Shown here one piece after another: positions 1 through 6,102 of a DNA stretch of 6,200 nt. The notes below the pieces were generated by a model that was given only the letters and a program-made list of their open reading frames with translations, was not told the DNA's origin and searched no databases. The DNA is taken from the NCBI GenBank assembly GCA_937863905.1, contig CALMHV010000172.1, positions 1 through 6,200 on the forward strand. Reading direction: 5' to 3'. Numbering within the stretch: position 1 is the stretch's first letter; every line of letters begins with the position of its first letter. The position numbers and the translations under genes were made by a program. The stretch is from an uncultured Bacillota bacterium. Lineage in GTDB: Bacteria > Bacillota > Sulfobacillia > UBA995 > UBA9673.

Positions 1-1305
1 CGCGAGGCGGACAAGGACGGCGCCTACGTCAACCTGGCCCTGGACCGGGCCCTCGAGGGGTCGCGGTTGTCTCCCGTCGACCGTTCCCTGGCCACCGAAC
101 TTGTCTACGGGACCACGCGCTGGCGGGGACGCCTGGACTACGTGCTCGACCGGCTCTCGTCGCGGCCGGTGGACGATTTGCCGGTTTCCATCCGGAACAT
201 CTTGAGGCTCGGCCTGTACCAGCTCCTGTATCTCACCCGCGTTCCCCGTCACGCGGCGGTGGCTGAGAGCGTCGCCCTGGGGCGCGAGTTCGGGCACCGG
301 GGCACGGCCGGCTTGGTGAACGCTGTCCTCCGCCGGGCGGCGGACGAGGCGGCCGCCGTGCCTTTGCCGCCGGCCGACGGCGACCCGGCCGAACGCCTGG
401 CTGTCGAGTACTCGCACCCCGCCTGGATCGTGCGGCGCTGGCTGGCCCGGTTCGGTCCGGAGGCGACGGCCGCTCTTTGCCGCGTGGACAACGAGGCCGC
501 CCCGCTCACGCTCCGCGCCAATCTCACCCGGACCTCGCGGGACACGCTCATCAAAGGCCTGGCGCGGGAGGGCGTCCGGGCCGAGGCGGGTCGTCTCTGC
601 CCGGAGGCCGTCATCTGCCGCGAGGTCCGGCCCCTGCGGGACCTCCTCGCCTTTCGGAAGGGTCTGTTCTCGGTGCAGGACGAGGGGGCGATGGCCGCCT
701 CCCGGGCCGTTGCCCCGGAGCCGGGCTGGCTGGTCGTCGATGCCTGCGCCGGAGTGGGGGGCAAGACGACCCACCTGGCCGAGCTGATGGGCGGCCGGGG
801 CCGGGTCGTGGCCGTCGACCCCTACGGGCACAAGCTTCGTCTTCTCCGCGAGTCCGCGGCCCGGCTGCGTCTCGGCGGCATCGAGACGCGCCAACTCGAT
901 TCGCGCCGCCTGCCCGAATCCGACCTCGCGGGGGTGGCCGACGCGGTGCTCGTGGACGTCCCCTGTTCGGGTCTCGGCGTTCTGAGGCGCCGGCCGGACC
1001 TGCGTTGGCGGCTGCGGGAGAGCGACCTCCCCGGTCTGGTGGCCCTCCAACGGGAACTGCTGGCGGCCGCGGGGGCCTGCCTGCGCCCGGGAGGGGTTCT
1101 CGTCTACGCCACGTGCACCCTCGAGCCGGAAGAGAACGAGGGCATAATAGAAGGCTTTCTTGCCTCTAACCTAGAATTCGATGCGGTCGGCCTCGGGCAA
1201 CCGGCCTCGCCCCTTCTTCCCACCAGCGGCGGCCCAGACGGCTTCTTTGTGGCCAGGATGCAGCGGCGGGTTCGGTCAAAGCCCGCCGGAATGCGAGGGG
1301 ACTAG
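1..1305 (+). CDS. rsmB: 16S rRNA (cytosine-5)-methyltransferase RsmB, 5'-truncated by window start
   Basis: This enzyme methylates C5 of a cytosine in 16S rRNA (C967 in E. coli numbering) using S-adenosylmethionine. The frame is open from base 1 with family-like sequence (DGAYVNLALDRAL), so the TTG at 67 is not the real start and the N-terminus lies upstream; 434 residues are visible. Numbering from base 1: residues 1 to about 115 are the NusB-like RNA-binding domain (ELVYGTTRWRG, LRLGLYQLLYL, GLVNAVLRR). The Rossmann methyltransferase domain follows, with SAM motif I at 247-257 (DACAGVGGKTT), motif IV PCSG with Cys322, and motif VI ATCT with Cys372, the expected catalytic cysteine. The usual motif I reads CAAPGGK; here it is CAGVGGK. 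The C-terminal DGFFVARMQR is typical of the family. The stop abuts the phosphatase start. A short stretch of AT-rich codons at 1144-1182 stands out. Identification is secure. Confidence 0.96.
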   Translation, partial: READKDGAYVNLALDRALEGSRLSPVDRSLATELVYGTTRWRGRLDYVLDRLSSRPVDDLPVSIRNILRLGLYQLLYLTRVPRHAAVAESVALGREFGHRGTAGLVNAVLRRAADEAAAVPLPPADGDPAERLAVEYSHPAWIVRRWLARFGPEATAALCRVDNEAAPLTLRANLTRTSRDTLIKGLAREGVRAEAGRLCPEAVICREVRPLRDLLAFRKGLFSVQDEGAMAASRAVAPEPGWLVVDACAGVGGKTTHLAELMGGRGRVVAVDPYGHKLRLLRESAARLRLGGIETRQLDSRRLPESDLAGVADAVLVDVPCSGLGVLRRRPDLRWRLRESDLPGLVALQRELLAAAGACLRPGGVLVYATCTLEPEENEGIIEGFLASNLEFDAVGLGQPASPLLPTSGGPDGFFVARMQRRVRSKPAGMRGD

Positions 1306-2070
1306 ATGCGGGTCAGCGTCAAGTCGGACATCGGGCTTGTGCGCCAGACCAACCAAGACGCCTACCGCTACGAGGCCTTCGGTTCCAGTCAATGGACCGG
1401 AGGCTCCGTGTACCTCTTGGCGGTTGCCGACGGGTTGGGTGGCTACCAGGCGGGCGAGGTGGCCAGCAACCTCGCTCTTGAGACGGTCGTCGACGCTGTC
1501 GGCAAGGCCGTCGAGACCGGCCAGCCTCTTGATGTCGCCCTCGAACAGGCCATGATCATCGCCAACCAGCGCGTGGTCAGGCAGGGACTCAGCGACCCGG
1601 CTTGCCTCGGCATGGGGACCACCGTGACGGTGACCATCGCCAGCGGCGGTCTCCTGCAGATAGGACACGTCGGAGACAGCCGGGCCTACATCCTGCGCGG
1701 CGGCCGGCTGGAGCAGCTTACCCGTGACCACTCCCTGGTCGCCGAACTCGTCCGCAACGGCGACCTCACCGAGGAACAGGCTCAGGTCCACCCGCAGCGC
1801 AACATCCTGACTCAGGCCTTCGGGTCCGACCTCCGGGTCAAGGCGGACATCAGCACGCGACCGCTCCAGAACGGGGATATCATTTTCCTTTGCACGGACG
1901 GGCTGACCGGCTCCGTCTTGCCGGCGGAGATCGAGGAGACGCTCACGAAGGCGTCGAGCCTGGATGAAGCCTGTGAGAAGCTGGTGGCTCTGGCGAACGA
2001 CCGCGGGGGTCATGACAACGTGACGGTCCTGTTGGCCGGACCGGTCAGCGTCGGGGGTGACGGACAGTGA
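1306..2070 (+). CDS. prpC: PP2C-family Ser/Thr protein phosphatase (PrpC/Stp type)
   Basis: Metal-dependent (Mn/Mg) cytosolic phosphatase that removes phosphate from Ser/Thr, including from the partner kinase encoded next. At 254 residues it has the length of B. subtilis PrpC. PP2C motifs are visible in order: VRQTNQD (12-18, Asp18 metal ligand), VADGLGG (40-46, Asp42-Gly43 metal site), GMGTT (102-106), GHVGDSRAY (120-128), DHS (141-143), CTDGL (196-200, Asp198) and GGHDNVT (234-240, Asp237). All key acidic residues are present, so it should be active. The ATG directly follows the rsmB stop (TAG|ATG) and has GAGGGG at 1295-1300, five bases upstream. Its TGA overlaps the kinase GTG by four bases. 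In B. subtilis rlmN sits between rsmB and prpC; here there is no room for it. The symbol prpC is by synteny; stp would be equally valid. Confidence 0.95.
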   Translation: MRVSVKSDIGLVRQTNQDAYRYEAFGSSQWTGGSVYLLAVADGLGGYQAGEVASNLALETVVDAVGKAVETGQPLDVALEQAMIIANQRVVRQGLSDPACLGMGTTVTVTIASGGLLQIGHVGDSRAYILRGGRLEQLTRDHSLVAELVRNGDLTEEQAQVHPQRNILTQAFGSDLRVKADISTRPLQNGDIIFLCTDGLTGSVLPAEIEETLTKASSLDEACEKLVALANDRGGHDNVTVLLAGPVSVGGDGQ

Positions 2071-4205
2071 ACCTGACTGGGGCCGTTCTGGGTGGTCGCT
2101 ACGAAATCGGCGAGAAGCTCGGCGCCGGCGGAATGGCCATCGTCCACAGGGCCCAGGACACTCTCCTGCAGCGGCCGGTCACGGTCAAGGTCCTGCGCGG
2201 GGAACTGGCCGTCGACGAGAACGTCGTCCGCCGCTTCCGGCGCGAGGCTCAGGCCGCGGCCAGCCTCTCCCACCCGAACATCGTCGGGGTCTACGACGTC
2301 GGCCGCCAGGACGATGTCCACTACATCGTCATGGAGTACGTCCAGGGCAAGTCCCTGAAGGAGGAAATCGAGGAGAAAGGCCCGCTGCCGCCGGACGAGG
2401 CGGTCCGCATCGCCCGCCAGATCTGCGAGGCCTTGCGGCACGCGCACGCCCACCACATCATCCACCGCGATGTGAAGCCCCACAACGTTCTCATCACGCC
2501 CGAGGGGCGCGTGAAGGTCGGCGACTTCGGTATCGCCGGAGCGGCCACGGGCGGCACCGTCACCTACCCGGGAGCTCTCCTGGGGACCGTCTACTACTTC
2601 TCGCCGGAACAGGCCCAGGGCAAGTACGGCGATGAGCGTTCCGACCTCTACGCTCTGGGCGTGGTGCTCTTCGAGATGCTCACCGGGCGCGTCCCGTTCG
2701 AGGGGGAGAGCCCGATCAGCGTAGCCCTAAAGCACATCCGCGAGGAGCCGCCGTCTCCCCGCTCCCTCAACCCGCGCATCCCGCCGTCGGCGGAGCGCGT
2801 GGTCATGAAGGCCATGGCTAAGGAAGGGGAGCGCCGCTACCAGTCGGCCGCCGACATGCTCCGCGACCTTGAGGCCCTCCAGCGCCAGTTCGCCGAGTGG
2901 CGGGCGGGCCGGGGCCAGGCGCCCGTCCCGCCCGGCGCGTCGCGTGACCGTACCCAGGTCGTCGCGACGGCGACGCCGGCGGGCGGCGAGGAACGTTCCA
3001 CCCTGCCCGGCGCGAAGGCCGGGGCCCGGGCGACCGCCAAGGCGAGGGCGGGTGGGGCGGCGTCTGGCGCGGCGCCGGGCGTGGCGCCGGGTGCGGCGTC
3101 GGGTGCGGCGTCGGGCGCGGGCGGCCGGGAGAGGCCGGGCCCGAGCCAGCGGGACAGCCAGGACGGGGGGCATCCGCCGGACGACTACCTCGAGTTCGAC
3201 GGTGGCGGGCGGGGCCGCGGCCCGCGGGGACGCGGGGGCCTCTCCCGGCCGGCCACCTGGATAGCCTCCATCGCCATCTTCCTGGCCCTCATCGGCATAG
3301 GCCTTTTCACGGTGGTCCAGTGGTTCGAGGTGCCCGAGGTCTCCGTTCCCAACGTCGTGGGCCTTAGCCTCATCGAGGCGCAGAGCCGGCTGGCCCAGTA
3401 CCGGCTTTCCTTCAAGGTCGTCTCGTACGACTTCAATGTCCAGATCCCGAGCGGTCAGGTCTTGGACCAGGACCCGGACGCGGGTGTGCCCGTGAAGGCC
3501 AACCGCACTATCTCCCTGTGGGTGTCCAAGGGGCCGGAGCTCATCGCCGCGGTCCCGGACGTGACCGGGCTCAACTGGCGAGAGGCGAAAGTCACTCTGG
3601 AGAACGCCGGTCTGGTTGCGCCTGAGAGCGGCTACACCTACAAGACCAGTGAGACGGTGGCCAAGGACCGGGTTATCAGTCAGGAGCCCAAGGCCGGGAC
3701 GCCGAACCTGCCGCGGGGCACGAGCGCGTCCCTGGTCGTCAGCCTGGGACCGCAGGCCGGGATGGTCATCGTGCCCAACTTCATCGGGCAGACGATCGAC
3801 CAGGCCAGGGTCGTTCTCGCCATCCTCGGGCTGGCCGAAGGGACCCTGACGCCGCAATCGTCCACGGAGCCGGACGGCACGGTCCTCGCCCAGGACCCGG
3901 TCGCCGGGACGCAGGCGCCCGTCGGTTCCGCGGTCTCGTTCACCGTGGCCGGAAGCGGGGGTTCGGACCCCGGCGGGGACGCTGAGCTGCACACCGCTTC
4001 GGTCGTCTTCAACGTCCCCGGCGGCAAGTCGACGCAGAACGTCCGCATCCTGGTGAACGACAGCCAGGGGGAGAGAGTGGTCTACGACCAGGACCACCAG
4101 GTAGGCTACCAGGGGACCGTCAACGTCAACTGGACCGGCGCCTCGCTTCGCGTGCGCCTCTACTTTGACGGGGTTCTCGCTCAAGACTACACGGTGACCG
4201 GGTAG
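2067..4205 (+). CDS. prkC: Membrane Ser/Thr protein kinase with three PASTA domains (PrkC/PknB/StkP type)
   Basis: Transmembrane Hanks-type kinase, 712 residues. Its outer PASTA domains are known in the family to bind peptidoglycan fragments, and it controls growth, wall synthesis or spore germination. Kinase domain about 11-272: glycine loop LGAGGMA (18-24), catalytic Lys41, helix-C Glu60, HRDVKPHN (133-140, Asp135), DFG (153-155), activation loop with Thr164, Thr166 and conserved Thr174 before SPEQ (179-182), SDLYALG (192-198). A disordered Ala/Gly/Arg-rich linker spans about 280-396, with a tetrapeptide repeat at 331-350 and an RG-rich segment at 380-390. One membrane helix lies at about 397-419. 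PASTA domains lie at about 425-490, 495-562 and 567-629, followed by an Ig-like C-terminal region (640-712) resembling the end of PrkC. Start GTG 2067 overlaps the phosphatase stop and has GGGGGTGA at 2053-2060. All catalytic residues are intact. Confidence 0.96.
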   Translation: MNLTGAVLGGRYEIGEKLGAGGMAIVHRAQDTLLQRPVTVKVLRGELAVDENVVRRFRREAQAAASLSHPNIVGVYDVGRQDDVHYIVMEYVQGKSLKEEIEEKGPLPPDEAVRIARQICEALRHAHAHHIIHRDVKPHNVLITPEGRVKVGDFGIAGAATGGTVTYPGALLGTVYYFSPEQAQGKYGDERSDLYALGVVLFEMLTGRVPFEGESPISVALKHIREEPPSPRSLNPRIPPSAERVVMKAMAKEGERRYQSAADMLRDLEALQRQFAEWRAGRGQAPVPPGASRDRTQVVATATPAGGEERSTLPGAKAGARATAKARAGGAASGAAPGVAPGAASGAASGAGGRERPGPSQRDSQDGGHPPDDYLEFDGGGRGRGPRGRGGLSRPATWIASIAIFLALIGIGLFTVVQWFEVPEVSVPNVVGLSLIEAQSRLAQYRLSFKVVSYDFNVQIPSGQVLDQDPDAGVPVKANRTISLWVSKGPELIAAVPDVTGLNWREAKVTLENAGLVAPESGYTYKTSETVAKDRVISQEPKAGTPNLPRGTSASLVVSLGPQAGMVIVPNFIGQTIDQARVVLAILGLAEGTLTPQSSTEPDGTVLAQDPVAGTQAPVGSAVSFTVAGSGGSDPGGDAELHTASVVFNVPGGKSTQNVRILVNDSQGERVVYDQDHQVGYQGTVNVNWTGASLRVRLYFDGVLAQDYTVTG
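3057..3116 (+). repeat. Five tandem 12-base units inside the kinase linker
   Basis: Five consecutive imperfect 12-base units of the form GCGGCGTCGGGT lie in frame and encode AASG, AAPG, VAPG, AASG, AASG (kinase residues 331-350). Units differ by one to three bases; the last two differ only at the final base. The repeat lies in the cytosolic low-complexity linker between the kinase domain and the membrane helix. Because the unit is a multiple of three, gain or loss of copies would change linker length without a frameshift. Confidence 0.85.
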
Positions 4206-5093
4206 ATGACGGCAGAGGCGCTCGAGGGCCGGGTCATCCGCTCCTACAGCAACGTCTACTACGTCCAGGTCGGGAGCGAGGTCCTCGAGTGCCGGCCGCG
4301 GGGGCGCCTGCGCTACCGGGAAGAGAGGGTGCTGGCCGGGGACCAGGTCAGGGTCAGCCGGGCCGGCCCCGGGCTGGGCGCCGTGGACGAAATCCTGCCC
4401 CGGAGGAACGCGCTGTCCAGGCCGTCGGTGGCCAACGTCGACCAGGTCGTCATCGTGCAGAGCTTCCACGAGCCGGACCTGGATTTCGGCCTTCTGGACC
4501 GGTATCTCGTCGTCGTGGCCCTGGACGACCTCCCGGCGACGCTCTGCTTCAACAAGGCCGATCTGGCCTCGCCGGCGGAGGTGGCCGCGTTCCCGGCCCT
4601 CTATGACCGTCTGGGGTACCGGTGCGTGGTCGCCAGCGTGCGCGCCTCGGAGGGCCTTGAGGACGTGAGAGCCCTCCTGTCCGGGCGAATCAGCGTGCTG
4701 GCCGGGCCGAGCGGAGTGGGCAAGTCCTCGCTCCTTAACGCTCTGAGTCCGGGTCTTGGCCTCCGGACGGGCGAGGTGAGCCGGAAGGTCCGGCGGGGAA
4801 CGCACACGACGCGACACGTGGCCCTCATCCCGACCGGGGAGGGCGGCCTGGTCGCCGACACGCCCGGGTTCGCCCATCTGGAGGTCTCCGACCTGAGGCC
4901 GTCCGAACTGGCCGGGTACTACCCGGACCTGGCCGCGCTGGCCCCGTCCTGCCGGTTCCAGGGGTGCGCGCACCGGGCCGAGCCGGACTGCCGGGTGAAG
5001 GAGGCCGTGGCCCGGGGTGAGGTCGACCGCGGGCGGTACGAGCGCTACCTGGCCCTTCTGGCTGAGGTGGAGGCGAACTACAGGCCCTGGTAG
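4206..5093 (+). CDS. rsgA: Ribosome small-subunit-dependent GTPase A (RsgA/YjeQ/CpgA)
   Basis: Circularly permuted GTPase that binds the 30S subunit and checks late maturation of the decoding centre. 295 residues, normal for the family. An N-terminal OB-fold (about 4-65, GRVIRSYSNVYYVQV) is followed by G motifs in permuted order: G4 NKAD (116-119), G1 P-loop GPSGVGKS (167-174), the HTTRH switch (200-204) and G3 DTPG (218-221). A C-terminal zinc site has spacing C-x4-C-x-H-x5-C (Cys249, Cys254, His256, Cys262). ATG 4206 directly abuts the kinase stop (TAG|ATG), and GGTGA at 4193-4197 can serve as ribosome binding site within the kinase end. Adjacency to prpC-prkC is conserved; B. subtilis CpgA is a reported PrkC substrate, so the kinase may act on this product too (inference). 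Confidence 0.96.
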   Translation: MTAEALEGRVIRSYSNVYYVQVGSEVLECRPRGRLRYREERVLAGDQVRVSRAGPGLGAVDEILPRRNALSRPSVANVDQVVIVQSFHEPDLDFGLLDRYLVVVALDDLPATLCFNKADLASPAEVAAFPALYDRLGYRCVVASVRASEGLEDVRALLSGRISVLAGPSGVGKSSLLNALSPGLGLRTGEVSRKVRRGTHTTRHVALIPTGEGGLVADTPGFAHLEVSDLRPSELAGYYPDLAALAPSCRFQGCAHRAEPDCRVKEAVARGEVDRGRYERYLALLAEVEANYRPW

Positions 5094-5096
5094 GTC

Positions 5097-5112
5097 GCCC
5101 CCGGGCCGGGGC
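5097..5112 (+). other. GC-rich hairpin in the rsgA-rpe spacer
   Basis: GCCCC (5097-5101) can pair with GGGGC (5108-5112) around a six-base loop, a few bases after the rsgA stop. There is no following T-tract, so it is not a convincing intrinsic terminator; it may protect or separate mRNA segments, or be chance in GC-rich DNA. Confidence 0.35.
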
Positions 5113-5129
5113 AGCCAAGGCAAGAAGCC

Positions 5130-5136
5130 GGAGGTG
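5130..5136 (+). promoter_or_regulatory. Shine-Dalgarno site that sets the rpe start
   Basis: GGAGGTG lies six bases before GTG 5143. It selects this codon over earlier in-frame starts within rsgA (the frame is open from 5017) and matches where homology to ribulose-phosphate epimerases begins (KTLLAPSILSCD). Confidence 0.85.
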
Positions 5137-5142
5137 GGAACC

Positions 5143-5811
5143 GTGCCGAAGACTCTCCTGGCCCCGTCCATCCTGTCCTGCGACCTTTTGCGCCTCGAGG
5201 CGCAGGTCGCGGCGGTCGAGCGGGCTGGGGCCGACTGGCTGCACGTGGACATCATGGACGGCCACTTCGTGCCGGCGCTGTCCTTCGGTCCGAAGCTGGT
5301 TGAGACGCTGCGGCGCCTGACCTCCCTGCCGCTGGACGTGCATCTCATGGTCGAGGACCCGGACCGCTGGGTCGAGCCCTTCATCGCGGCCGGCGCCGGA
5401 GGCGTGAGTTTCCACCTGGAAGCCTGCCGCCACCCCCGCCGTTTGCTGCGGCACATCCGCTCCCTGGGGGCCCGGGCCGGTCTGGCCCTGAACCCGGCCA
5501 CGCCGGCCGACTCGCTCCGCTATCTGACCCCGGAACTGGACCTGGTCGTCGTGATGAGCGTCGACCCCGGCTTCGCGGCCCAGCCCTTCCTGCCCGAGAC
5601 CCTGCCCAAGCTCTCCGCGGTGCGGGCGGGCCTGGACGCCGCCGCCGGCGCCCGGACGGCTTGCCTCGTCGAGGTGGACGGGGGAGTCGGGCCGGCCAAC
5701 GCCAAGGCGCTCGTCGCCGCGGGAGCGTCCGTCCTGGTGGCCGGTAACAGTATCTTCGGCCAGACCGACCCGGGGGCGGCCCTCGTGGCCCTGCGTCAGG
5801 CCGCCCGGTAG
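5143..5811 (+). CDS. rpe: Ribulose-phosphate 3-epimerase
   Basis: Interconverts D-ribulose 5-phosphate and D-xylulose 5-phosphate in the pentose phosphate pathway (or Calvin cycle); cytosolic metal-dependent TIM barrel. 222 residues, the usual length. Start motif LLAPSILSCD (5-14); metal and acid-base residues are His34 and Asp36 in HVDIMDGHFVP, His67 in DVHLMVEDP, and Asp179 in VEVDGGV. The phosphate-binding end is formed by the MSVDPGF loop (138-144), DGG (179-181) and AGNSIFG (200-206). The loop reads GFAAQ where the family usually has GFGGQ. The GTG start is chosen by the strong Shine-Dalgarno site and by homology; extra in-frame sequence upstream overlaps rsgA and is not family-like. The 49-base gap after rsgA and lack of a clear terminator suggest it is still part of the upstream operon. 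Confidence 0.96.
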   Translation: MPKTLLAPSILSCDLLRLEAQVAAVERAGADWLHVDIMDGHFVPALSFGPKLVETLRRLTSLPLDVHLMVEDPDRWVEPFIAAGAGGVSFHLEACRHPRRLLRHIRSLGARAGLALNPATPADSLRYLTPELDLVVVMSVDPGFAAQPFLPETLPKLSAVRAGLDAAAGARTACLVEVDGGVGPANAKALVAAGASVLVAGNSIFGQTDPGAALVALRQAAR

Positions 5812-5814
5812 CCT

Positions 5815-5846
5815 TCCGGCCCCCGGACCTCCGCTTTCTTTCTCTC
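5815..5846 (+). terminator. Weak candidate terminator after rpe
   Basis: TCCGG (5815-5819) pairs with CCGGA (5823-5827) around a three-base loop, followed after a few bases by a pyrimidine-rich tract CTTTCTTTCTCT (about 5835-5846). The stem is only five pairs and the tract is interrupted by C, so termination, if any, would be partial. The position, just after the rpe stop and before a possible new promoter, is what makes it worth listing. Confidence 0.25.
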
Positions 5847-5874
5847 ACCCCGGCTCGACCCGGTCCATATACTG
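5846..5874 (+). promoter_or_regulatory. Possible mother-cell sigma (SigK/SigE-like) promoter for the small genes
   Basis: An AT-rich patch in GC-rich DNA contains CATATACTG (5866-5874), close to the SigK -10 consensus CATANNNTA and sharing six of eight bases with the SigE -10 CATACAAT. CACC at 5846-5849, 16 bases upstream, fits the loose SigK -35 (mACm). TATACT (5868-5873) also resembles a SigA -10, but no TTGACA-like -35 lies about 17 bases upstream. A start near 5881 would give a leader of about 30 bases before ATG 5911. The -35 evidence is very weak. Confidence 0.25.
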
Positions 5875-5910
5875 GCTCAAACCTAAGGCCATCGGGTTGG
5901 GGTGGTTTCC

Positions 5911-6072
5911 ATGCGCAGGACGAGTCAAGAGGAACTTATCCGGAGGATTGGCGCCTACGTCTTGCTGGTAGGCGGCGGCCTGGTGATCCTGGCCGCTCTG
6001 CCGCTCTGGTTCTGGCTTGGCGTCCTGGGCGCGGGCGGGGTGGCCGTGGGCTGGTACATGCTCGGGAAGTAG
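5911..6072 (+). CDS. Small two-helix membrane protein, function unknown
   Basis: 53 residues, not recognised as a named family. A short charged N-terminus (MRRTSQEELIRRIG) is followed by two hydrophobic segments, about 14-31 and 33-52, joined at Pro31 and aromatic PLWFW (31-35), ending in LGK. This predicts a helical hairpin in the membrane; the positive N-terminus and the terminal lysine would both tend to stay in the cytosol. The second helix is glycine-rich (GVLGAGGVAVG), which favours tight packing. ATG 5911 is supported by GGGGTGG (5899-5905) five bases upstream, and codon use is like that of the neighbours (C/G at most third positions). It occupies the place of thiN between rpe and spoVM in B. 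subtilis. The next gene begins 30 bases after the stop, so co-transcription and a sporulation link are plausible but inferred. No signal cleavage site or catalytic motif is seen. Confidence 0.75.
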   Translation: MRRTSQEELIRRIGAYVLLVGGGLVILAALPLWFWLGVLGAGGVAVGWYMLGK

Positions 6073-6088
6073 CCGGGACACAAGGCGG

Positions 6089-6095
6089 GGAGGGG
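6089..6095 (+). promoter_or_regulatory. Shine-Dalgarno site favouring ATG 6103 for the SpoVM-like gene
   Basis: GGAGGGG, within the purine-rich run 6085-6095, lies seven bases before ATG 6103. The second in-frame ATG (6115) would be 19 bases away, too far, so the upstream start is preferred. Confidence 0.65.
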
Positions 6096-6102
6096 TCGTG
6101 AA

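Noticed and set aside
67..69. TTG as the rsmB start
   Set aside because: The frame is open to base 1 and the upstream residues match the usual RsmB N-terminal helix, so this is an internal leucine codon and the gene begins before the window.
1276..2483. Two minus-strand open frames (1276-2013 and 2010-2483) opposite the phosphatase and the kinase N-terminus
   Set aside because: They mirror the codon structure of the real genes, show no domain and no convincing ribosome binding site, and are composition shadows.
3057..3116. CRISPR-like or mobile repeat
   Set aside because: The units are contiguous, 12 bases, in frame and without spacers; they encode a protein linker.
5097..5112. Rho-independent terminator between rsgA and rpe
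   Set aside because: The hairpin is short and followed by AGCCAAGGC rather than a run of T, so intrinsic termination is not supported.
5017..5142. Longer N-terminus for rpe starting inside rsgA
   Set aside because: The extra residues are unlike the family and there is no suitable ribosome binding site; GTG 5143 has GGAGGTG six bases upstream and begins exactly at the conserved N-terminus.
2727..5501. A 924-codon open frame on the minus strand
   Set aside because: It lies opposite the kinase, rsgA and rpe, all of which have clear family motifs. Its product is Arg/Gly/Pro/His-rich with no recognisable domain, and long antisense frames are expected where third positions are nearly all G or C.
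5845..6081. Minus-strand 78-codon frame at the small-gene region
   Set aside because: It is opposite the two-helix membrane gene. Its product is low-complexity and polar (Pro, His, Gln, Ala) with no motif, while the plus strand has a good ribosome binding site and a coherent membrane protein.
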